The notes beneath the pieces were generated by a model. The model was not told the origin of the DNA. It did no database searches and saw nothing but the letters and a program-made list of their open reading frames with translations. Source: Prorocentrum cordatum (Eukaryota > Sar > Dinophyceae > Prorocentrales > Prorocentraceae). From it: a stretch of DNA of 64,000 bases. Where the stretch lies: assembly GCA_963575745.1 (NCBI GenBank), contig CAUYUJ010020524.1, positions 1-64,000 on the forward strand. The letters are read 5' to 3'. How positions within the stretch are numbered: the stretch's first letter is position 1; the number at the start of each line of letters is the position of its first letter. A program made the translations under genes and the position numbers. Of this stretch, positions 24,018 through 36,000 are shown in pieces.

Positions 24018-27000
24018 CTACGCGTCGCCGTCCTTGTAGAACCTGCGGTCCCACACCCTCTGGCCGTTGTACGTCACATAGCTTGTCGTAAACGTTTCCC
24101 AAGTGGTCCTCGGGATCCAGTTGCGGAACCAATCGTTGTACGTGATATCCTGGATGTACACATACTCGTCGTTGTTGATCGCAATGTAGATCCAACATTT
24201 GATGTAATAACTCCAGTATCGAAGACCCCAATCGCTGTCCTCGAGATTGTGGCGCCAGTAAGCAGCGTAATCAGATGTACGTGCTCTCTTGGCGCGCGGC
24301 ATCGCGGGCATGTAGTCCTCTGCGCCTGAGGCGCTGGATGCAGCGGCGTCGCCAGGAGCAGGGCGCGGCGGCGGCCGCGGCGGCGGCCGCGGCTCCATGG
24401 CGTCATCGGACTGTTGGGAGTGTGTATCTGGATCGGTTCTCATCCCTGTACTACCCCCCCTCTGGTCAGTGTGTGACGGATCGAGGGAGCCTATCAGCTC
24501 GTTGGCAATCGCGGCAAGCTTGCGCTGGGTGAACTGTTCACGGGTTCCGTCCCCTCGAGGGAGAGAAACCGTAATCAGTCCGCGCGCCTGCCGCGTCTGC
24601 CTGTCAATGCGTCCCTCGTTCAGCCACCACTTTCTCCGACCAGCCTGTCCTGTCCTAATACTGACGTCAAGGATGTCCCACGCGTCGCGCATGTCCTCGA
24701 CTCTCCAGGGCTTCTTGCCGACATTCACGCGGGCTCCTGTCATCTGATGATGGAATCTGAGGTCGTTGAGAAAGCGTTGAATGAGATTGGCGTATGGGTA
24801 GTACAGAGGTCGGTCGTCCTCGGATTCGCCCATTAATCTGCATTCGTGTGCAGGCGGGCTACCGGCTTCGACCCACTTCTGATACCTCTTCTTGGACGTA
24901 TTGGCCAATCTCCGCAACTGATCTTTCTCTGTGCCTATGGGGGATCGCGCACCCGTCATAATGACATGTGCGCCATCCTTCATGTATCTCGCGACCTGGT
25001 CCTCGGACAACGTCGTCTTGATCCAGTTCGTCAACTTCTGGAGGTACGCGAGGTCACTCTGTGTGGCGGTGCTCTTACCTGTGGCGCCTACGGCCACAGT
25101 GTATTGCCAACATATATCACAGAGTGTGCCGTCACCTGTGACGATACCGAGGGACAGATCTCGACCGCAATTGTTACAGAGCGGTATGGGATGCAAGATC
25201 GTCTCGGGGGCCCCTGCCGAAGTCAGGTGATCGCGGGATCCCCAGCGGGTGTCCTGACCGCGAGCGAGGCTCTGACCGATCTGATTGATCGCCTCACGAT
25301 TGATCTCGGTGTTTGGTCTGGAAGCGATCGATCTGCTTAAACCCTCGATCTCGATCCGAGACAACCTTTCCCCTGGCGGTCCTTTGTACTCTATCTTGAC
25401 GTTGTCGGTATCCTCAGCACCGCCATGGCATACGTTCTCCTCACGAAGACGGCGAGCCTGCTTCTGCAAGGTAGCCTCGTTGTCGCCCTCCTCGCGCTTG
25501 AGTCCCGTCTGTTCAGCTATGCTGCGTACCATAGTCTCCTGATCGGGAGCTGCAGACGCAACACTGCCTGGGTCCTGGGGAATATCCTGCTCAGCGCCCT
25601 CCTCTCGAGGCGCAGCAGGTGTTTCCACCAGCTCTTCCCACACAGGAAACTCTGGATCACCGTATGTCGCAGTACAATTTTTGTATAGGTCACGCAATGC
25701 CTGAAGTGCAGGATGGTTGTCATGGATGACTTCCTTGGCGAAATCTGGTAGCTCCACAATACTATCTTTCAAGATGTTCTGGTATACTTTGGAAATCCAT
25801 TGAAAGATGCCAGTGGTCGACTCCTCGATAGTCTCCGGGTCGAGGTAGTGTACCAACTTTTTGAAGAAGTGATCTGCACCACAATTGGGTAAGTCATGTG
25901 CCCACTTGTGGGTATGATTGTAGTTCAAATGATATGACTCCGCGTTCCATGCTTTCGATCCAAATCGAATTTCAAATTGTAAATGTGACTGAATTTTGTC
26001 CATTACGATTCTGTCTGCGCCACTGTGTATCTCAATGATCTGCCTCATCTTGATCATAGGCGAATCCACCAATAGCGCCGATGTCCAACAATACACGCGG
26101 CAATCATCAGACTGTCTAATCCATCTTGAATCCTCGTCGGGGTCGTAGTCTGGATGATCAAGGAAATTTGATGGCGGATCAATGATGTTATCGAGGATGC
26201 TTGCCTCGATCTGCTCTTCTGCTTGGATGTCTGCCGAGAGGTCTGCCCTCATATTGTCGTTCGCAGCTTTCTCATCTGCAGTAAGAACGATATTTGATAT
26301 GTCCACGATTACGGTGATCAGTGGATCATGCGATGATGCTGCACCCTGTCGAGGAATGTCGCCCGTCTGAGCGTTGTCCTCGGCAGGTGTGGCCACCAGC
26401 TCGTCTGGATCAGGTGTCCGTGGAGCGGGCCTTCTTGGTGGTGTACGCGGAATACGTGGTCTATGGATGCTAGGCATTCCAAGGTATGGTAAGCTGCCGC
26501 TAACCTTGTGCTGCAGTATGTCCTCGCTGCAAGATGTCGGGCCTTTCAGGGCAGTCTCCATCCATGTTGGATCGATGGCGTGTTCTTCGATACGAATCGG
26601 CAATGCAAATACAACGCCCTTGAGGGGCATGCTTTTGTCATTATACCAGATATTTACCCATCGTAAACCGTAGTTGAGAATAGGTACTTGTACCGCAAAG
26701 AACTTGTCGAAGATGCCGAAATGGATGATTGGACCATATATGTGTCCCTTGGACAAGGCAATCTTGGTATTGTGATTGCCTTTGGGCCAATGGTTGTCGT
26801 AGTGGAAGCATTTGGTAGAACCCCAATTCTTAATGACAATGAAGTCGCCCATTCGAACATCGTTAAATGCAGGACGACGATCCCAATCTTTTTGCATGAT
26901 CTTTGCTGTGATTGGTCGAAGAGCTTCACGACAATGTGATAATGCAATCAACCATTCTTTATCATCTGCTTTGTGATTGGTCTCCTGGATCATAGCACGT

Positions 27001-30000
27001 ACTATTTGCTCGTCCAAGGCGTCCTCTGCGGATGTACGGCCAGCAGGGGTTTCCCCCGGCCTGGCCGAGGGTGCTGATGCTGGCGTCATCCTTGGAGGCT
27101 CCATGTCTTGGTCGGGGTCGATAGGTGCCAATCCAGGTGGGTCGTCAATAAGTTCTCCAGGAAGGCAGGCGCAAATCTCGTACTTGCTCAATGGCTCTCT
27201 GGCTGCCAATGGCGGGTAGTCCCATGGGTCGCCGTCTGGCCACAGCTGCTGGCCATGCATGTGGTGTGGTTTGAGGCGGCGAATTGCAATAATTGCCGCA
27301 GCGGGTACCACGTCCTCAGTCATGATAGCGCCCTGAGCACCCAACCAAAATCTGCAACCTGCTTTTGTGGCGATCTCCATGTTGATCACCAGCTCGACTT
27401 CGTTCTTGTAGCTGTTGAACTTGTACGATTCCACTGAAGTATGTGGGTTCTTTTGAACGTTGTTCAAATATGTGCTAGAACTGAAGAATGCCTCAGATCG
27501 CTGCGATGGTTTATAAGTTCTGTCTCTCTGAGAATGTGGTTCAACATATCCAGGAATGATCCCTGTCTTCAGTATGTTCTTCCAGGCGCGGGATGCTGTT
27601 CCATGATGGAGATATTTGATATCTGTCCACTGTAAGCTCTCCCATCCCATGTTCCATGGCTTTGAAGATGGGTTGACACAACTGTGACCACCGACGCACC
27701 GAATAGCAATAACGCTGTTCCAGTCAAAAGTGCTGGGGTCACCTCCGTCAGGAATCGGCTTGGCGTATATCTCGATTCTGTTTTTCTGCGGGTCAATATG
27801 CTTCTGGAACGCACGAATAATGAATATCGGATAGTAGTCGTTCCAATCGGTGTATCCATCATTTTCACCGTCTTTCTTGAAATGTGCCACTGCCGCTTCC
27901 ATGGATGGTCCATTGTGTCTTTCTTTGCGATCTCGGAATTTCCATTGAACCATTTCTTTAAATGATTTCCAATTGTTTGGAATATTCCAATCATTCTTTG
28001 TTGTTTTGTCCCAGATATTAATACGTCTGTCATGAAATTGGTTGATCCAAAACTTTTTGTAGTGAATCTCATGGCGTAACATAGTCGTGATGTCTTTGCT
28101 CATGTATTTGTTTGTTCCCAGCCATTCTTCATCAATTAGCTCAGGACCATAACGTACATCGTCGTAATGTGGTAATGGTATCCATTTCCATTCTGGGAAA
28201 CAACCAGATTGTGCAATGTCAGGCGCATGAGCAATTACACTATCATCATGCAGTAGCTGCTCGTACCACTCTTGGTCTTCGATGCAGGCAAATCCATTGG
28301 TCGCTTTCGTGCCCCGCAACATTGGGCACATGTATGGATGTTCATCTTTGACGCCATACTGTAACTTCCATTCGCGAATAGTGCATGAGTTGTCGAAGAT
28401 CCCGAGCTTGCTGGTATCCTCGTGCATGGAACGCTCACAACTGTCCTGCCATGACAATATATTCATCTCATGTGGAGAAGGCTCCTCCTCAGCAGGAGTT
28501 GCCTCCAGCTCCATTGCCTCAAGGTCGGTGCCGTCATCAGGGATCGGTACCGCCTCAGCTTTTGGGAGCTGATCTGCTGGTTGTTGTTCTGCTTTAGGCT
28601 CTGGAGTCGATGGTTGCGACGCTTTGATCGATTGCGGTCCAGGTTGCAGTGGATCAGGCAATGGGCCTGGTGGGGCTGGCTGTGCTGTGTCATCAGCTGC
28701 CCTCCATACGGCTGTAGGGACATTAGGGTCATGACCCAAAGCAACTCGATCCAGTGCATTCTGTTTGAAGAATGTTTTGCATGCCTCGATGTTCTTCTCG
28801 TTCTCGGCAGCTGGGCCGATGCGGTGAGAAGACAATCTGTTTTCTTCTGCAATGAGTCTTGATTTGGTCGCATTATCGTCTCCATCCAACTCTTTGGTCT
28901 GACGTAAGAATTGCTCGAATACAACCCAAGTAACTGCATGTGCATCTTCAACTGTTTTGACGATCTTGGGTTCTAGAAGTTCATCTTTCTCAAGAGAATG
29001 CCAAGATGCCCAAGCCCCAGGGTATTCTTTGATCAACAGCATAAGGTACTGGAATAAGTCATTGTATGCCATAACCCATGGATCATTATCAGGAAGGGTT
29101 TGGTCAGGATCGCTAGGGTCCGTTGCTGGCGTACGTGTAGACCTTCCAGGAGTCGGCTCAGTCGTGTCGCCCGTCTCGGCAGGCAGTGATGCCGGCAATG
29201 TGCCCTCGGCACATGACGCCATCCACGCACAATGAGCCATCTCGTTTGCCGTCTGTGTCATCAATGTTGTGAGGCTGAGGTCTCTTTTCCATTCGTTTGT
29301 CAACTTTTCTCTGAAGTCGAGGGCTGCCATGATTTCCTTGGCCTGAGTGTAGGCCTGGTTGTCCGTGACAGAAGTCAGCAATGGCGGCCTGAATGGATAT
29401 GGCTGAGAAGGAAGAGACTGCATCAATGCGCAAAAATTGCGATAGCATACTGCGTCGCAGAATTGCGTTGTAAGCATTGCCATGTTATGGTTATTCTGTT
29501 TGGCGTGCCAAGCCTGTGGGGTAACCCTGTCGTACGTATCCACCCAATGGTCGGATGGAAGAACAGTGATACCACGGTTCTGCATGATAGTGATCAAGTC
29601 GCTCGTGTGGTGATCAAAGTTCGGGTGTACGCCCCATTGCGCTGCTTTTCCAGGTCCCATGACCGTGGGGCAGCGGAAATACTGCATCACATCGACAAAA
29701 CGTGATACGTCCACGAGCACGTGCACGGGCATGAGCGTCGGGACGCCGCCCTCACATTCCATCTTTTGGAGCTCGTGTACGTTGGTAGGAGCACGACTGT
29801 GATGTCGGCGCATGTCGATGGTGTTCTGTCCAGGATTAGCACATGCGATGTCGTTCGCACTCCATACTACCATGGCATTGAGTCCCCTGTGATAGTGTCT
29901 TTGTTTTATGGATGATGGGAAATCATTGGCCCAGTATTCCCAGATGGTCTCGTTCAGCTCGCGCCACTTCTTGATGGAAGCGTTGTCGCTTTGAAACATG

Positions 30001-33000
30001 AGGCCTCTGGCTTCGCGGATCTTCCTGATCAGATTGCGCTGCTCGAGAGTGTTCTCAAACTGATTGTTGAGAAGAGCGTTGATACGGCTTTCCTCTTTCT
30101 CGAGACGTTGCTTGCGGAGTTCCTCCATTCCGTATCGTACGCCCTCATAACCAGCTTCAGGCAAGAGAACGCAATCTTGACCGATCGGCGTATCATTCTG
30201 TCTGAACCATCCCCTGTAATTGCCAAAAGAGAATGCCCACATCATGATGTCGTCGCGGATCATGGTCGACAGGTGCTCAAGAGTAGCGCCACCCATGTGT
30301 TCCGCGCGGTTAAGGCACGGCATGAATAGCGGAACAAGAGCAGTATTTGATGCTTTGGCGAGGTCGATTCTCCTCTGGGCAGCGTTGAGCTCGTCGATGC
30401 CGAAAGTGGGGTACTTCTTGTGGTTTGCACCCTTAGCCCCTTTCTTCGGATGCATGATCCATGTTGGGTCCGTGTATAAGTTGGTCCATTTGTACGCATG
30501 ACCCGATGGCCCAAATGCATGATGTAATAGTAGTCCCAAGTCCTCTTGTACGAGGGAGCGCCACCCATTGTCTGACAATAGGGTAGAAGCCAAGCGACCA
30601 CCACAGAAAGCACTGTATTTTGCGTGGTCCAACTCGAATGGGTCCACATCATTGCCAGGAGTCATGCCAGGATCATTCGAACCCATGTGGTCAGCAGCGT
30701 TGCCGAAGAAGTCGTTGCCCTCGCTGTATGGTGTCCAACGATAGGTACGCTCTGTCTCTTGTGGATCATCCAATATCGCCACCCAACCGTTCGGATGGTC
30801 GGATGGTGTTGCCACCGTCTTGGAGTTTGATCCGATACTTCCAAAGCCTCCGCGCGCAGTCAACCATGTAGTAAGCTTGCGGCGGAACTTCTTTGTTTGG
30901 GTAAGGTCGGAAAAAGCTCTCGTGTTGGTGACCAAGTTATCCTCGACGATATGACCGATGTGCCCAGATGTATCCGATGTCCTGGCGATGCCAGGTGGAC
31001 GAGTAGGTAGCTTGGCCATTGCACGATCAATTTTAGGAGCATAGCATGGCGTTACCAATCCATTCTGGTATACATCGGATGGTGCACTCAGACCATTGTT
31101 GTAATAGTTTTGCGTATCCGTAACGCTGTCCTCGGTGTATTGTCCCAGAACTGCACTGCCAATTTTGGACCAATCGTTGTGAATCATCATCCACTCCGTC
31201 TTCAGTATCATAGTAGTAAAGTTTGATGGTGGACATTTGCGGTCTGATCCTGGGATCGTCGCATTCAAATGATCATGTAGTCCACGAACACTATCTTGTA
31301 CTGAAGGATTACGATTGAAAAGGCTGGAAATCATACACATAGCACGCATGAAAGATAGCCACGGCGTAGCTGTGAACGTGTTGTACTCGTAGTTGGCGTT
31401 GCCGCCGACGGATCCACTCTCAGTGCTGGCCCATTTCTTAGCCTCGACGGACGCGAAGCGGGCAAGTTCACGGATAGAAGACTCGTCGGGTACTCGAAGA
31501 TCAAATTCTCCGCTCCGATCGGCACGCCGTTGATGTATGTATATGTAACCATCTTCGGGATCACGAGGACGACCAGTTTGAGCGTGGTACGCAAAGCCCA
31601 CGCGGTCATCGTCCCTGGCGTTCGGGTCGTACTCCTTGTCGTAGCCGATGGGCCAGCCGACGAGGTTGAGCGGCTGTGCCTGATCCATCTCGTGGATGGA
31701 GGGGTCGGGATTAGAACCGATCTCACTTATGTTCGCCTCGCAAGCGGCAAACAGGATGCTTGTAAGCTTTGTAGCTCGAGTCGTAAAATTGCTGCGGTGT
31801 GAACGAATAATCAATGTCCTAACTCTCTCTGCATCTCGTTGAGGTGAGGGAGGATGGCGAGGATGTCTACCGTGCGGTGAACGTGCGCGTGAACGAGGTG
31901 TGCGCGACGCAGTATCTGCGGCTGGTACGCCATAGTGGTACATGCATGCACATAGTCCCTCATGGTTAGCTTGTCCAACACACTGAAATCCGCATTCTGA
32001 TCCTACCTCGCCCCATCTTTCTTTTTCCGTCAGCAATATCTTGCATATTTCTGGGCATCCATTCAATTTAGGAGGTTCCGCTTCATGAGGTAAACCGTCG
32101 GGCCTCCGAGGCCCTCGTATCGGCGGACATTGTATCGGAGTAACAGGAAAAATAAGCGAGTGTTCCAAGAGGTCCTTCCAAAGGTCTGCTTTCTTGGTCT
32201 CGAAATGTTTGGTCATCATATCTGCGATCTGCTCTTTTGTTCCTACATATTTAAGCTCGATATGTTCAATTTGACATGTTTCGCATATCCAATCCAGATT
32301 GATACGATGAGTACGATGAAGATGACGAAGTGCTGGTGTACGTCCCTTTTGGGCAATTTTGATAACGGCCTGGTTATCCTCCAAGACGATAAGTCGTACT
32401 TTCGGTGCACTGATCTCTGGAGCTGGCTCTGGATCCACGTGTAGTACGGTACCTTCATGGGATATTGTACGTCTCTTTGGAGTCGTAGGCAAATCCGTAT
32501 TTAGCGGTAGTTGCCTACGGCCAGGAGAAGATCCCCGAGTAGGGGGTGCCTTGCGAGGCGATGGTTTACGCTTCTTTTTGGCTGCCAATGTAGGACACAT
32601 CGCCGGGTCAACGTGTCGATGGCAACTCAGGCATGTATTCTTCTCTTTGCATGTTTTGGCAACTCCCACCACGGCTTCCCAGAATGATAGTAGTGGTAAC
32701 CCTTCCAGTCGTAGTGCGGAATCGAGAGCAACGATCTCCGATTCAGTAGATGAATGTGAAACAACCGTTTGTTTCTTACATACAGCGTTGACTGGAAAGA
32801 ACGTATTGGGTCCAACAAGCGCAGCAAAAACACCGGTAGTGGATTTGGATGATGTAATGCAATCAGCGAACGAGGCGTCAGTGAACAGCATGATGGATAA
32901 CTTGTCTGATGAATCGCCTATCCATCCGTGTAAGCAGTGTGTACGCGTCGTTTTGATGTAGCATATCAACCGATGTAGACGTTTGTCACATGTAGTATTC

Positions 33001-36000
33001 CATTTGGTAATTTCTCTGGCCAACATACATACCGGATGTAGAAGATCGAAACGACAGCAACGTGCCAAGTACAGGATCTTCATTAGTACACTTGCCGCGT
33101 CCTGGCCGAGAACGCCCTCGTCTGAATAGTCGGACTCAGTGAAGGAGGTGTCCTCGATGCCAGGGGTCTCTGCGTCGGGTAGATCATGGTATGTGGCGGG
33201 TATGGTATTGGTAGAAGTTGTGTCGATCGATTTTGCTGGGCTGGATGATCTTGTCCGTGCGTTGAGCACACTAGTAGGTCTGGCGACCGACCCGGAGGAG
33301 GATGGCGATTTGGATCGCGAAGCCCTCGGCGAGTCGGATCGTTTCCGACGTGACCCTTTTCCCTGGGCGCGCTTGGAGGCGCATTCCAGGTACCGCTCAA
33401 TGCACTGATCGGTAAAACCAAGCATGTCATGTCGAATACCACGAACGTGTTTTGCCGTATTGTATTCTTTCTCGTTGTGTGCAGGTAGCATAGGGCGTAT
33501 TGTGGACATTCTTTTGTCGAAGATGCTCTGCGGTACATCATATGCTTGTTGTCCACAACCCAAATATTGTGAGTATGGAGTAGGTGGATCCAAATCGATA
33601 CCGCTTTTACGAATATAATCCCAGCCAGTCTGTAGATTATGAGCTGGGCCGGCCAATTTGAAATCGTCCACATATACTGAAAGTATCAGTCCCAGTTTGT
33701 TGTGTCTCCATACACATTCCCATCCTGAAATAGGCTCGAAACCGACGCTTTCCAAGCATGTACGGCATTTTCGTTCCCAAAAGACACCTGCAAGAGGGTG
33801 TCCGTATAGTGCCAATCGCAATCGGCACACTGGGTTATTGTATTTTGACCATGATGTCGGTTGTCGCCATTTAGGTATAGTAATCCAAGTATCAACTGGA
33901 TCAATTCGTCCGTCGCCGTATAATAGTGCCTGCGTGTAAGCTCCAGGTGCGTCACTTTGCTCCCCCGCATATTGCGGTAATAATGCAGTAGCATCGCAAA
34001 GTTTGGAAGCCTCTATATGCGAAGCACTGGAAGCGGCGTCGGCGAATATGGCGGCCAAACCAGTTTCATCTTTGCCTGTATTGCCCTGAACCACCACTCT
34101 GCCCTTGAATTTACGTAGATCAGGAGGAAGTTCTTCATGTTTGACTGAAGATAATTCCAATATATTGAAGAAATGCACCTTTGTTCCATTGCGAATAGCT
34201 TGTGACTCAATGTCAGCTTTTTCTGCAACAGTCTCCAACATCCATGTTTGTTTCGTTTCCAATCTCTCGCATTCTTTTCGTAGGGCTTCTTGTGCACGTG
34301 GTTCTGCGGCAACTTCTTTCTTACTCAGGTTTCTGGTAACTAATGCTGGGCGTGACCATGTCGAATCTGGTATTTTATCTCTGTGTGCCGGCATGTAGTT
34401 GGTCTCACGTGGCATGGTTGGTATTGCTACCGACTGGGTGAACTTGCGTATGAGCGGGTTCAAAGTCCCAAAGTCGGTTCCTTCATTATCCACAAATACC
34501 AAAGCACGTTCTTCTCCATCGTGCTGTTGTGGTAGTTGACGGTAGTATAGTACCGTGGTAATGTCACGTGGCCCACCAGGTAATTTGGCATACAGTATTT
34601 CTTTGTTTGTCACGCCTTTGACATTCTCGTCGCGGATGACGTCACCATTGTCAGTGTCGTATGTAATCCGTCGTTCCACAGTATTCCATGTGGGTCCGCC
34701 TGATGTAGTAGTACGGAAATTGTTGACCTGTTTATCCTGTCTTGTCCACACTCGCAATGCAGCACGATCACGAATTTCACGGGCTCGTTTGACGTCGTTG
34801 GCGTAATCGATCTCTTTCTTTTGCTGTCCACGGGAAAGTGTTTTCCAATGCTCGGGAAGAACGTGATCAGGACGTGTAGTAGTCTGCACACGTGTCTCGC
34901 GTCCACGAACCACCATTTTGCCGTCTGGCGTTATTTTTGGAAGCTCATAGAACTGAATCGTGCCTGTCCACGGCTCGCTCAGCTCCCTGTGGTCGTTGGC
35001 GCTAACACCATCCCAAACATCTCGGAAGTTACTTTCGCCCTCGAAAGTAGAAGTCGTTTTGAAATCTCGTGTCACGTCGAGTTGGTCAACAGGTACTGGT
35101 ATATTCATGACGTCATCCGTTGGGATGAATAGTTTCTTTCTTGGGGTACGAATGTGTCTGATGACGCAATATCCACGCTGTTCCCAGTAGTCTGGCTCCG
35201 GCGCTGGTGCAGCAACTTCAGAAGCCGATGTCTGGATATCAACAGCGTTATCTTCCGTTGTCATCATAGACGGATCATCCCATTCTTTAGGGTAAGAAAG
35301 TGGAGGATCAGGCATTGGCTTGTCACCCAAGGGGCGAGAAGTAGATGCCTTCACCTCGTCGTGTGCCTCAGGGTTATGATGTCGTAGAGTACCATCTTTC
35401 ACGGGGTAGGTGAACTTGCCATCAGGGATGATGATGTCTTTGACTCTGTGCACATGGCACAGATCACCATCAGGGTTCTTGGCGTATGTAGCCGTGTCCA
35501 AAACAAGGTAGTCACCTGACCATCGTCCACCAGAGTGTAAGTGGTATCCCATGAATAACCCTTCCCGAGTGTTTTCTTTAAATTTTGCAGTCTCGTTGTT
35601 AATCTCGGGGTTGAGGCATTTCCAAAATATCCGAGCACCGAATGGTATGCAGTGCCCAGGAAAGCTTTCGCCAAATCTTATTTCATGAGCTGTCTTTTCT
35701 GCATGCTCCTCTTTGAGGGCAGCAACGCCCGTGGATGTATGCACAAAGTTGTGTCCACAGCAAAAGGCTTGCATGGCCTCTTTCCACCATTCGTGTCCCA
35801 GACCAGACATATGTAACACAGCTCTGGTACCAAGGATGACAATTTTGACAACCCGCTCAATCAATCCATTTGTCTGTGGACGATGTGGCGTACTCGTGTC
35901 GTGTCTCCATCCCAATTGGCGGCAAGCTTTCTGAAGCTCTCCAGAATTGTCTGTGTAGATATGCTTCACCTCATCGTTCGCGGCGATGAACTGTTGAAAG

